From Sophora flavescens (lineage: Eukaryota > Streptophyta > Magnoliopsida > Fabales > Fabaceae): 64,000 nucleotides of DNA. The notes beneath the pieces are model-generated. The model searched no databases. It was not told the DNA's origin and was given only the letters and a program-made list of their open reading frames with translations. The first letter of the stretch is position 1. Each line of letters begins with the position of its first letter. The stretch spans positions 56,747,196 to 56,811,195 of the forward strand of contig CM061063.1 of the NCBI GenBank assembly GCA_030762895.1, read 5' to 3'. The translations under genes were made by a program, and so were the position numbers. This document shows positions 55,301-64,000 of this stretch, in pieces.

Positions 55301-56713
55301 AAGGAGCTAAATCAAGAGGCTAATGAGTTAGCTCAAATAGCTTCAGGATACAAGATATCTCAAAAGACTTTGTCGGATCTAATGGAAATTAGGGAACTAT
55401 TGTATCCATTAGAAGAAAGAGATGTATTGGTCAATGACATAATTCTGCCCAATGATTGGAGGTTGCCAATAATTGAGTATTTGGAAAATCCAAGTCAAAA
55501 TGCAGATAGAAGAATAAAACATAAATCATTGAATTATACTATGCAATGCGGACTATTACATAGAAGGTATACCGACGGAACTGTACATAAGTGCCTAAGT
55601 GAGCAAGATGCTTATTTGGCTTTGTCATAGGTCCATGAAGGCATATGTGGGGCCCACCAAGCAAGAGAGAAAATGAAATTGGTGCTCCGACGGAGTTTGT
55701 ATTATTGGCCAACAATGGTTAGGGACTGCATTTTGTTCGCCAAGTCCTGTGAGCAATGTCAGAAACATGGCCACATACAAAATGTTCCGGCCAGTGAATT
55801 ACATTCTATAGTCAAACCATGGCCATTCAGAGGATGAGCTTTGGATTTATTTGGCCAAATACACCCGTCTTCATCAAAAGGACATCAATTCATTTTAGTT
55901 GGAGTTGATTATTTTACCAAGTGGGTGGAAGCAGTTTGCCTCAAAGTAGTCACCCAACAAGATGTGATTTATTTTATTGAAAATCACATTGTTTGTCGGT
56001 TTGGAATACAACAAACCTTGAAAACTGATCAGGGATCAGTTTTTACCGGAAATAAAATCATAGAATATGCCAACTCTAGGCATATAAAGATGCTCACATC
56101 TACTCCGTACTATGCACAAGCTAATGGCCAAGTTGAGGTCATAAATAAGATTATTATTGGTCTTATTAAAAAGCATGTGGGTCGACAGCCTAGAAATTGT
56201 CATAACACTCTTGACCAAATACTATGGGCATATAGGACTTCACCTAGACAGTCGACAGGGACGTCACCGTATAGGTTAGTATACGGACATGATCCTATAT
56301 TACATGTGGAAATCAATCTTCAATCAACTCAAGATGATTTTCCTGTCGACCAATATTGGAATGCAATGTTGGACGGATTAGACGAGTTAAATGATGAAAG
56401 GTTGGTTGCTTTAGAAAACTTGATTCGATAGAAAGAAAGAATTGCCAAATTCTATGATGGACGAGTCAAGCTTAAGGAATTTAAAGTTGATGATCAAGTG
56501 TGGAAAGTCATTTTGCCCATGGACAAAAGTTGTCGAGAATATGGCAAATGGTCCCCAAAATGGGAAGGACCATTTAAAATTACTAAAGTTTTTACTGGGA
56601 ATGCTTATGCATCCGTTGACATTAATATTGGCTTAAGAATAAAGTCAATTAATGGCAAGTATTTGAAAAAGTATAAGCCGACGATGCTAGAAGTAAAAAG
56701 TGACAGTAAATGA
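55301..56713 (+). pseudogene. Tat integrase
   Basis: One frame with stops at 55628 (TAG), 55838 (TGA in place of the Trp of WALD) and 56429 (TAG). Zinc domain VHEGICGAHQ and CEQCQKHG; core LDLFGQIHPSS, LKTDQGSVFTG and NGQVEVINK show the D, D, E residues. C-terminal part GPFKITKVFTGNAYA, ending KSDSK at 56713. All three stops are one transition away from CAG/CAA or TGG. Confidence 0.85.
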
Positions 56714-56921
56714 GATAGAACATAAGTTTTATTCATTGATTTGGCAATACAATTTTACATTGACAAAAGTACATCCTGTCAGTTTAAGCTAACTTATTCC
56801 TAAGAGAGTGGGCTAGAAACTGACGGTTGGATTACACAGATGTGTGTCGAATTATGAGCATTCAAAAAGATAAGTTAAAAAGATGTTCAGTTGATAAACA
56901 CATAAAAAAATGCCAACTAAA

Positions 56922-57774
56922 CTAAGATTGAAAATTTATGATTTCTTCCCAACCCTTCTCCAGAGCCTCTTTGTCAGCCTTGGCTGCCAGATATTCAGAT
57001 TGCATGGCTATTAGAATGTTGACAATAGTCCTGGCAGTCACCCATAACTTTTTAGATTCATCGTCATTTTGATTGACCTTTTCTTTCCTGGCCGACAGAG
57101 TTTGTGCAAGTTGAAGTTTTTTCTCTTTAGCTTGAGTTAAAGCAACTCTAAGTCAGCAATCTCTTTGTCTACTGCCAAGTCATCTTTGACGTTGTCAGCA
57201 ATGACATGAATCTCTTGTTCTCTTGTGGCCTTCATGGTGCGTAGAGTCCCCAACATATCGTCCCTGCTGGTTTCTTCGACTTCAAAAGGGGGCATAACAT
57301 CGTTGATGGTTGACAATTTGTCTGTCAGACCATCAAAGTAGTCTTGGACGGAAGCCAAAGTGCCCCTGCTTGAAGTTGGCAGATTGTTCTTAATTGGATT
57401 AAGTTGTTGGAGAAGATTGGCCATGGTCGAACGGACGACTGAATCTGAACATAGGATGTCAAGTGGATGCTTGGAAAGGGATTTCAGCTCTTGCATAAAC
57501 TTGACAGTTTGATAATTAGTCGAATCTTACCCTGTCAAATTTGAAAAATGGGAAGATCTTGATGATTTCTGATGACCAGCCTCTGACAAAAAATCAATTA
57601 AGTCTTCAAGTTTAGAGGCGGGAGAGGTGGAAGATGTGACTGAGAATTAGAGTTTGTTGAGGAGTTGGTGAAGAATGAATTGGTTGTTCAAGAGGATTGA
57701 TGGCATCAAGATTGGCGATTGTTGAAGTTTTGCCTCTCTCCCTAAGCCATTGAAAGACAAAACTTGGGGGGCAT
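56922..57774 (-). pseudogene. Antisense ORF of the Tat element
   Basis: Gene-like reading on the minus strand between pol and the 3' LTR. ATG at 57774 opens MPPxF, encoded by the complement of the PPT-like GGGGGG. After an extra G, coding resumes with QWLRERGKTSTIANLDAINP. A frameshift near 57650 leads to SPASKLEDLIDFLSEAGH, a stop near 57525, then an open part 57496-57137 (MQELKSLSKHPLDIL, FEVEETSRDDMLGTLRTM). A frameshift near 57130 leads to KEKKLQLAQTLSARKEKVNQ and a TAG at 56922. About 280 aa; the C-terminal third is coiled-coil-like. Tat elements are known to carry additional antisense ORFs at this site, but I cannot assign a domain. The rest of 56714-58056 is non-coding. Confidence 0.65.
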
Positions 57775-57827
57775 CTGTTAGGAGTGAATTTTCAAATTTG
57801 AGCTTTCCTTAGACAGACAGAAAGAGG

Positions 57828-57836
57828 CTATATAAA
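57828..57836 (-). promoter_or_regulatory. Possible TATA box for the antisense ORF
   Basis: TTTATATAG on the minus strand, about 55 bp upstream of the antisense ATG. On the plus strand the same bases read CTATATAAA, an equally good TATA, so the direction is not settled. Upstream (57850-58050) lie six TTGAC cores. Confidence 0.35.
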
Positions 57837-58056
57837 AATTGAGAAAAATGTCCCAAAATTGATATATACTGTTTTGGCTAAAAGAAAGTTGACAAGTGCT
57901 AAGTCGACAGACGGAAAGTTGACAAAAAATTGACATAAAGAAGAACGCCGAATTCAGAAGATTATAGAAGAATTGACAAGTGTGGAGTTGACAAGAAGTT
58001 CTTCAGTTGACATGTCAGACAAACAAGGCCGTCGAAAAGCAAAACTTGGGGGCATC

Positions 58057-58480
58057 TGTTAGGGGTGAAATTTCTGATTATTGACGGATGCATTTCGACA
58101 TGCTGACAAAGGAATCAGAGTAATAACTAATATTTTCTAAGCATTGAAAATATTTAGTTGACAAGAAAATACTGGTCGACATAAAGGATAAATTGACAAC
58201 CAAGCTTTTTGACAAAGTATTAAGAAGAGTTGTCAAACGTACAGAGAAGTGTGAAAATGGCTAAGTCCTCAAGACTGACAAGGCATTAGCAAGATAAGTT
58301 GTCAAGCAGTCAGACCGTCGAAGGCAATCAAGTTGACGCGGAGCGGTTCAAGAAATTGAGCAGTTATCAGAGTTGTTTGACAAGCAGTTTAAATTTGAAA
58401 TTTAGAGAAATTCCAAGATACGTGGCAATCATTTAGATAGGAAGTTACTACTAGGTAGTTATTTTATTTGCCTATAAATA
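58057..58480 (+). promoter_or_regulatory. Tat LTR promoter: W-box-like cluster and TATA
   Basis: CCTATAAATA at 58471-58480 is a strong TATA box. The ~415 bp upstream hold eight TTGAC/GTCAA cores (W-box core, WRKY-type) where chance predicts about one. TTGACA is the commonest form. Confidence 0.5.
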
Positions 58481-59467
58481 CTAGTTATTACAATGTAATA
58501 AAGGTTGAAACTTGAAACATCCTACACGTTTCGATCACACAGCAGACTGACGGATTAACTCAAGTACTCATTCCACCAAGTTATCATCAATACAATGTTC
58601 AATTTCAATACAATATTGGTTCATTTCCTTCAAGTTCTTCAAATACTTTCCTGTTTATCCATCATGTTCTTCATAGTGTTCTTACACTTCTTTATTTTAC
58701 TGCCATCAATATTGTAATGACGGATTCATCTTATTTCTTTGTTAATTTTTATTAAATTTTAATATTTCTTCAATAGTTCTTCATGCATTTTTCGGTTTAC
58801 TTATAATCATCTTCAAGTTATTTCTTTAAACTTCATTATTCTTTTTCTACAAATTAATACTTGTTTAATCCAATTTTCCTTTACTATAATCATTACTATT
58901 ATGCATTTAGTATTTGTTTAATCAAGTTTCCCTTTACTTTAGCATTTTTAAGTAGTTTCTTGTTTAGTATCTTTTCATCCAAACCAACATTTTTCACTCG
59001 TTCTCTAGTTAATTTTCCAGAAAGTATTTCTTTTATAAATAACCACTTTTTACGTTGTTCTAACTTTGTAAGTCTAAATTATACTTCTTGTCAAGTATTT
59101 CATAGTCAATTATTTCAATTCCAGAAACTGTTTTTTATCATCTTCCTCGAATAACTATACTTTCTACATATAACCATATGTTTCTTATTTTAAAGTTAGA
59201 TAGCATTATCTGTCTAATATTCGTATCCAATTAATTACCTATCAATGTGCATTGTCAATTTGCTCACTTGTCAAATCCAGACTATTAGTCTTTGCCAGTA
59301 TATTAACAAATTTGACTAAGTTGTCAAACGTGTACTTGACAGACATTATCATCAAATAGCATATTCTTGACGAGATTACCGCATAACTCGTAGGTACCAC
59401 ACTCGTTTGATCTCTAATTATTTGTCACGAAGTAATTTTGGTCAGAAACCAAAAACCAAAGTTAACA
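58057..59467 (+). repeat. Tat 3' LTR
   Basis: 1411 bp, TGTTAGGGGTGAAA ... AAAGTTAACA, with TGTTA/TAACA terminal inverted repeats, preceded by PPT AAAACTTGGGGG. U3 (58057-58472) is rich in TTGAC/GTCAA; the TATA box is at 58473. R-U5 is T-rich. No second LTR is present in the window, so age and target duplication cannot be read. Confidence 0.85.
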
Positions 59468-60412
59468 ATGTGTGAATCAGAAATGCACATGAAGTGATAA
59501 AAACCGATTTGACTTGGTGGGTTTAGTGGTTGAACCGGTAACTTAGCAGATTCAACCAGTGGTTGAATTGGTCCACTTACTTTATTGTCAACACAAAAAG
59601 AGCCAAGGGAGCCAAATAAGCATAAGAAGTTGACGAAGACCTAACGGGGGGTTGGGTTTGATTGAAGATGGTCAGCAAGATAAGTAGAGGAGACAACAAG
59701 GAAATAAGTCATGACGCACATAATAGAGAATATGGCCACATTCTAGTCAGTGACACTTGATAGCACATTAGAGTTTTTGTGGTGGCATGATGTTAGGACT
59801 TGATCAAAAAAAATTTTGTCTGGGATGGAACCCAAAGTATCCCACAGTTGATAGCCGTAGGACTAATCCCTCAAGGATGTAGAATACCGGTTAAGGGGTA
59901 ACTCCTCTACCCACAGATGTAGCTCTATTCCCATCACCAAGATTTGAATCCTAGACATATGGTTAAAGGACCTAAGCTACTAGTTACTTGGATCACACCT
60001 TGAGTCCGTTTGGATGGGCTTTTTTTTCTAAGGAAAACACTTATTTTTAAAATAAAAGTGCTTTTGTAAAAAAATGATTGTTTGGATGGGCATTTTAAAA
60101 AAAGTAAAAGCAGGAAAAAAAACATATTTTGTGCTTTTTTTAAGAAGCTAGAAATGTTGGCTTGTGAGAAAAGTACCCTACAGATGAGAGAGAAAGTGTG
60201 GAACGAAGAGGTGCGAGGCGGTATGTGTTTAGTGAATTTTTTTTGTGTCAAACGCAAAACTAACCCTGTACAAAATGGTAAAAGACAATCCCTTTCTTTT
60301 TGTTGGCTCCGTCTTCAATCCTCACGACCGGCCAGTTAGGATTGAAACTCATGCAACTATAACCGTTGATATAACATAATATTAAGTGAGCGGTCCAGAT
60401 CGAATTGCGGTT
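59468..60412. other. Intergenic spacer with MITE-like sequence
   Basis: No gene. At about 60005-60275 a block repeats GTTTGGATGGGC (60008 and 60081) with A/T-rich arms and ends near GTCAAACGCAAAAC, resembling plant hAT/PIF MITEs that begin TCCGTTTGGATG; the ends are not clean. Near 59938-59960 the minus strand reads GGATTCAAATCTTGG, similar to a tRNA B box, as in SINEs, without a matching A box. Confidence 0.4.
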
Positions 60413-60722
60413 TGTTAGAACCAAAATGGGTTTGGATTAAAATAATCTCTTAAGTTTTGATGTTAACAAAAAAGTTAAATTTGAATGGTAAAGTATTTGT
60501 CAAAGATCTAACTTGTTTGTTATAAGTATGCAAGGATTACTTTATGCCAGTCAGAGGAACTAAAATTTAAAGTATGGAATCTACAGATTCTAGTTCAAAC
60601 CTCTAGACCAGTCTACAACTCTTGGTAAAATTCTGAGTCTTTAAATTTATGGTAGATGAGATCGTTAAAATAAGAATAGACGATGTCTTAGAGTTAACTA
60701 AGGTAGGAGCGTTACTAAGTCT

Positions 60723-60955
60723 AAAGTAACATAGTAGACGAGCTCCATAAGCCACGTCAGCAGACGAAAGTACTAAAACACAAAGTAACCTAGTAGACGA
60801 GCTCCATATGCCACGTCATTGGACGGAGCTTCTCATTAAGGACTTAGCAAATCCAAAGACTTGTGTGGACGAGCGCCTCTGTCACTTTAGTGGACGAGCG
60901 CCTCTGTCACTTGTGTGGACGAGCGCTTCTACCAGTTCAGTGGACGAGCAGAATA
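60723..60955 (+). repeat. U3 tandem repeats of the SIRE-like LTR
   Basis: Two copies (60723-60768, 60782-60828) of AAAGTAAC-TAGTAGACGAGCTC then GCCACGTCA, an ACGT-core (bZIP-type) site. Then units of exactly 25 bp starting at 60865, 60890, 60915 and 60940, GTGGACGAGCGCCTCTGTCAC, the last partial. All lie about 500-700 bp upstream of the TATA box and share GACGAG. Confidence 0.8.
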
Positions 60956-61436
60956 AAATCTTGTATAGATGCATTCTTAAAACTAAGTAGACGGCTATAT
61001 GTCTTTACTACCTTGAATATGATTTAATGCAATCTGGTCCACGATGAATTTATTTCAAATGATTGATATTTATTTCAAAGGAATATATGTTCTTTATTAT
61101 TATTAACATATTGTTCCTTTATGAGAAAGTTCATAATACTATCAAGGTAATATAAAAAGCAATATAGTACAATTGGAATTGCTAAACGATATGTACGATG
61201 ACATCTTTATTGCTGAACAAAAGCTGGGTTATACACAAAGGAGGAAAGAAAGCTTTTAAGGTACAACTGCTCAGAACAGTGAGCCTCCATTTTGTGATTC
61301 TCTGATAACCAAGGATACTTTTAAACTCGCCAAAATCAAGCTATCAGTCTCAACGGATATCAAGCATTAAATTCTATCTCTAAACGGGATTATTCAAAGT
61401 AATCGTTGAAGAACTACAAGAGCAGAAGAAGGTCAC

Positions 61437-61443
61437 TATATAA
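61437..61443 (+). promoter_or_regulatory. SIRE-like LTR TATA box
   Basis: TATATAA within CACTATATAAGTAG, about 1 kb into the LTR. Confidence 0.6.
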
Positions 61444-62027
61444 GTAGAAGACCTCAGATACTGAAGAACAACTTTTGCAAGCTCAAGATTTGCCAATACA
61501 ATTCTTGAGTAGACAAGCTCTTATTCCTTCATTCTTTCAAAAGTAAAAGTTTGTATTCATTTAGTTTGATATTGTTGTAATATTCAACTGATCTTAAACT
61601 GTCATACTCTCACACTTAGTGAGTTAAGAAGATCAACTTTTAAATCTGTGATAGAGTTAGAGCCTGAAGAGGCCTGGTAGAGAAAGAATACTTGTAGCCT
61701 GAAGAGGTGTTGAATACTTGTAAAGCTATTGGATTATAGTGGAGAAAATCCTTCAGGTAGAAGGGACTGGACGTAAATCTTTGTTGGAAGAGAGTGAACC
61801 AGGATAAAACACTTGCGTGAATCTTCTAAACCCTTATCTTTTACAGTTTTTGTTTATACTAACTATGTGGTTCTGAATCTGAGTTTATTAACTCTTCAAA
61901 AACGTTTTCCTGTTTGTGTGTTGTTTATTGTTTTGCTTGTAAAAGGTTTGAGATAAGAATTTTTCGAAAATCTGTTAAGAAACACAATTCAACCCCCCTT
62001 CTTGTGTTTCCCTGTATCAACTTCAGT

Positions 62028-62039
62028 TGGTATCAGAGC
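62028..62039 (+). other. Primer-binding site (initiator tRNA-Met)
   Basis: TGGTATCAGAGC, the classic copia PBS, eight bases after the proposed LTR end. Confidence 0.9.
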
Positions 62040-62096
62040 TCAGCCTCGAAAGGCTTGAGCATCTAGCAATTACTAAGGGAGTACGATCCAAAAATC

Positions 62097-63608
62097 ATGG
62101 ATACAAAAAGACATGCAATCAACAAACCTCCTCTCTTTGATGATAGTGATTATGACTACTGGAAAAAGGGAATGATGGCTTTTCTTGATGCACAAAATAT
62201 GGACATCTGGGAGATGATTGAAACTGGCTACACTGAGCCAAGAGGTGATGCTAGAGCTGCTATTCCTAGAGCTCAATGGACTCAAGAGCAGAAAAGTCAA
62301 CATCAACTCAATCTGAAAGCTAAGCACTATTTGATATGTGCTATCACCAGATCTGAGCATGATAAAGTCCAGAGCTATAACACTGCTAAGGAAATATGAG
62401 ATACTCTTGCCCTAGCTCATGAAGGGTCATCCCAAGTTAAGGAGTCAAAAATAAGCATCCTGGTTCATCAGTATGAGTTATTTAAAATGACTGAGCATGA
62501 AACTATATATCAAATGTTTGGAAGATTCCAAACTATCACCAACAATCTTAGATCTCTTGGAAAAACCTATGAAAATAGAGATCATGTCAGAAAAATTCTG
62601 AGGAGCTTATATAAACAGTGGAGACCTAAGGTCACTGCTTTTCAGGAAGCAAAGAACCTCAATACTCTCACTTTGGAGGAACTTCTTGGATCTTTAAAAG
62701 TTCATGAGCTTGAGCTCAATGAAGAAGAAAGTTCCAAAAAACGAAAATCTATTGCCTTAAAGGCAAAGAAGGCTAGCTCTTCCAAAGTTCTTAAAGCTGA
62801 GGAATCATCTGATGAAGTAGACCCCTCTGACAGTGATGAAGGATCTGATGAGGATGAACTGTCTTTCATCTCCAGAAAGATTCAACATATGTGGAGAAAG
62901 AAAGGTGGTTTTAGAAGGAAGAAGTTCAACGAAAAGTTCATCAAAGAAAAATTAGACTCTAAGGATCTGGATCTGTCTTCATCTGATGAAGAGAATGAAG
63001 CAGGGGAAGAGGCAAATATTTTTCTAATGGCTGGTACATCATCAGAAAGTGAATACATTGATGCTAAGGTAATGGATTCTAACTCTTCCATTCTTCAAGA
63101 TGCTTTTGATGAATTATTACATAATTCATCAATTCTGTCTCATGAATATAGAAGTCTTAAAAAGAAATTTTCAAAACTATCTAAAGAATTTGATAGGGTT
63201 TGCATGGAGAAAATAAGTCTTGTAAATGAAAATAACAAACTGAAATCAAAGAATGTCAGTCTAACTGACAAACTCAAGTGTGAGCCAACTGTATCCTGTG
63301 AAGTTGCAAAACTGAAACAAGATATAACATATCTGACAGACACTCTGTCTAAATTTGTAGGTGGCTCAGAAAAGCTTAGTTTAATTTTAAGTTACTCTAG
63401 GCCACCACATGATAAGTCCGGCCTTGGTTATGACAAAGAAAAGCATGAAGCATCTTATAAAAAGTCAAAACCACATGTGCATAAAAGAACCTCAAAAGCT
63501 CAAACACAACATGTCAAAACTAAACTATGCTCGTCCAACACTTACTGTAAAGTGTGTGGAAAAAGTGGTCACATAGCATCTAGAAGGGTGTATGTTCCAA
63601 GACCTTAA
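62097..63608 (+). pseudogene. SIRE-like gag
   Basis: Starts MDTKRHAINKPPLFDDSDYD. The N-terminal UBN2/copia gag domain (YWKKGMMAFLDAQNMDIWEM) is interrupted by TGA at 62397 in place of Trp (TAKEI-stop-DTLALAH) and continues in the same frame to 63608 (FGRFQTITNNLRSLGKTYEN). An acidic/Ser-rich linker follows (EESSDEVDPSDSDEGSDEDE), then a long coiled coil (about 63090-63360), then a zinc knuckle CKVCGKSGHIAS at about 63548. The last Cys is missing because a deletion junction falls there. Apart from the single stop the gag is intact. Confidence 0.87.
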
Positions 63609-64000
63609 ACATAGGGATGGTGACTGGGTTACCTTTAGAGGTAATCGGAAAGGGAAGATCACTGGAGTAGAGCTTGATGAAGCTATTGTAGATTTGAATC
63701 TCAAGGACTCTGAAATTCAAGCAAATGGCAAACCTGATGATCAAGTGGACGACCTTCAACAACATGAGTCATAAGCTTCAACCTCTCAACAAGAAATTGT
63801 TCAGAGATCTTGGTAGTTCATGAATTATCATCCACAAGATCAAATCACTAGGAATCCTAATGATAAGCTAAGAACTAGATCTACATTCGAAGAACAAATG
63901 ATTATGCCTTAGTCTGAGTTAGAACCGAAGACAGTAGACGAGGCTCTATTGGATGAGGGTTGGATTCTTGCAATGCAGGAAGAACTGAACCAATTTGAGA
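63592..64000 (+). pseudogene. Deletion-fused PR/IN remnant and RT start
   Basis: One frame: MFQDLKHRDGDWVTFRGNRK, the protease-integrase linker usually preceded by a CSRHMTG-type motif, then GKITG and a short acidic stretch, with stops at 63772, 63814 and 63910. The segment preceding RT follows (MNYHPQDQITRNPNDKLRTR), then ELEPKTVDEALLDEGW and AMQEELNQFE, the conserved start of copia RT, cut by the window edge. The whole integrase, and the protease before it, are deleted. Confidence 0.78.

Larger units (their letters stand above)
51992..59467 (+). mobile_element. Tat/Retand-like Ty3/gypsy element, 5' truncated
   Basis: Contains PR, RT, RNase H, archaeal-type RNase H and IN in order, then a 3' region with an antisense gene, then a 3' LTR (58057-59467). 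The 5' LTR and most of gag are missing; the left edge abuts the inverted Athila LTR. The archaeal-type RNase H and the antisense ORF downstream of pol place it in the Tat lineage and argue for a Retand-type relative. Decayed: five stops in pol look like C-to-T changes on one or other strand. Confidence 0.85.
60413..62019 (+). repeat. SIRE-like 5' LTR
   Basis: About 1607 bp, TGTTAGAACC ... TTTCCCTGTATCA. U3 contains two tandem repeats (60723-60828 and 60865-60955); TATA box at 61437. The right end is placed by the TG/CA rule and the PBS. The 3' LTR is not in the window, so the edges are not confirmed by alignment. Confidence 0.7.
60413..64000 (+). mobile_element. SIRE-like Ty1/copia element, 5' part
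   Basis: LTR 60413-62019, PBS for initiator tRNA-Met, gag with UBN2-type domain, then a deletion derivative of PR/IN and the start of RT at the window edge. Candidate left target duplication CGGTT (60408-60412); the right end is outside. The large gag with a long coiled coil and the TGTTAGAACC LTR start fit the SIRE/Maximus lineage. Confidence 0.82.

Noticed and set aside
57763..58040. A solo LTR suggested by a second PPT-like and TGTTAGGAGTGAA start at 57763-57790
   Set aside because: Similarity to the real LTR ends after about 17 bases and no matching LTR end was found; more likely a short duplication of the PPT region.
59938..59960. tRNA gene or SINE suggested by a B-box-like GGATTCAAATCTTGG on the minus strand
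   Set aside because: No A box, no cloverleaf and no oligo-T terminator at the right distance.

Overview
The window is nuclear DNA of a higher plant, almost certainly a eudicot and most likely a legume (Fabaceae). The evidence is one intron-containing receptor-kinase gene with typical GT-AG introns, followed by about 58 kb of nested LTR retrotransposons that include an Ogre (Tat-lineage Ty3/gypsy) element of the kind abundant in Vicia, Pisum, Medicago and Trifolium. There are no operons, bacterial genes, CRISPR arrays or rRNA genes.

Layout. (1) 1-5798: a complete seven-exon G-type lectin S-receptor-like Ser/Thr kinase on the minus strand (1350-4882) and its flanks. (2) 5799-31627: an Ogre element with 2.28-kb LTRs, a tRNA-Arg-like PBS, an extra ORF upstream of gag, gag, protease plus G-patch, a candidate intron, RT, two RNase H domains, integrase and a 3' UTR minisatellite. 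All its ORFs are broken, and it carries an 840-bp tandem duplication over the protease/intron junction. (3) 21798-29609: a gag-only, non-autonomous Athila element inserted in the Ogre 3' LTR, with a clean 5-bp target duplication (GTACC). (4) 31628-33974: a small TIR-bearing element with a ~115-bp tandem repeat, then a decayed gypsy gag. (5) 33975-42897: a minus-strand tandem array (LTR-internal-LTR-partial internal) of the same gag-only Athila family. (6) 42913-51991: a third, pol-bearing Athila element whose right LTR is inverted and whose left LTR contains only R-U5. (7) 51992-59467: the 3' part of a Tat/Retand-like gypsy element (PR, RT, RH, archaeal-type RH, IN) with an antisense gene between pol and the 3' LTR. 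(8) 60413-64000: the 5' part of a SIRE-like Ty1/copia element with gag intact apart from one stop and a deleted integrase.

How the parts relate. No retroelement here has an intact pol, yet the gag-only Athila family has nearly identical LTRs. This suggests mobilisation in trans by relatives like the pol-bearing Athila element. The three Athila groups share a tRNA-Asp PBS, a TCGCCYCGCGAR motif array just upstream of the U3 TATA box, a GNRA-loop hairpin before the polypurine tract and a common 3' non-coding region. The points most worth follow-up are the conserved gag-to-RT-stub fusion of the non-autonomous family, the CGCG arrays, the antisense Tat gene, the inverted-LTR element and the covarying stem-loops in the Ogre minisatellite.
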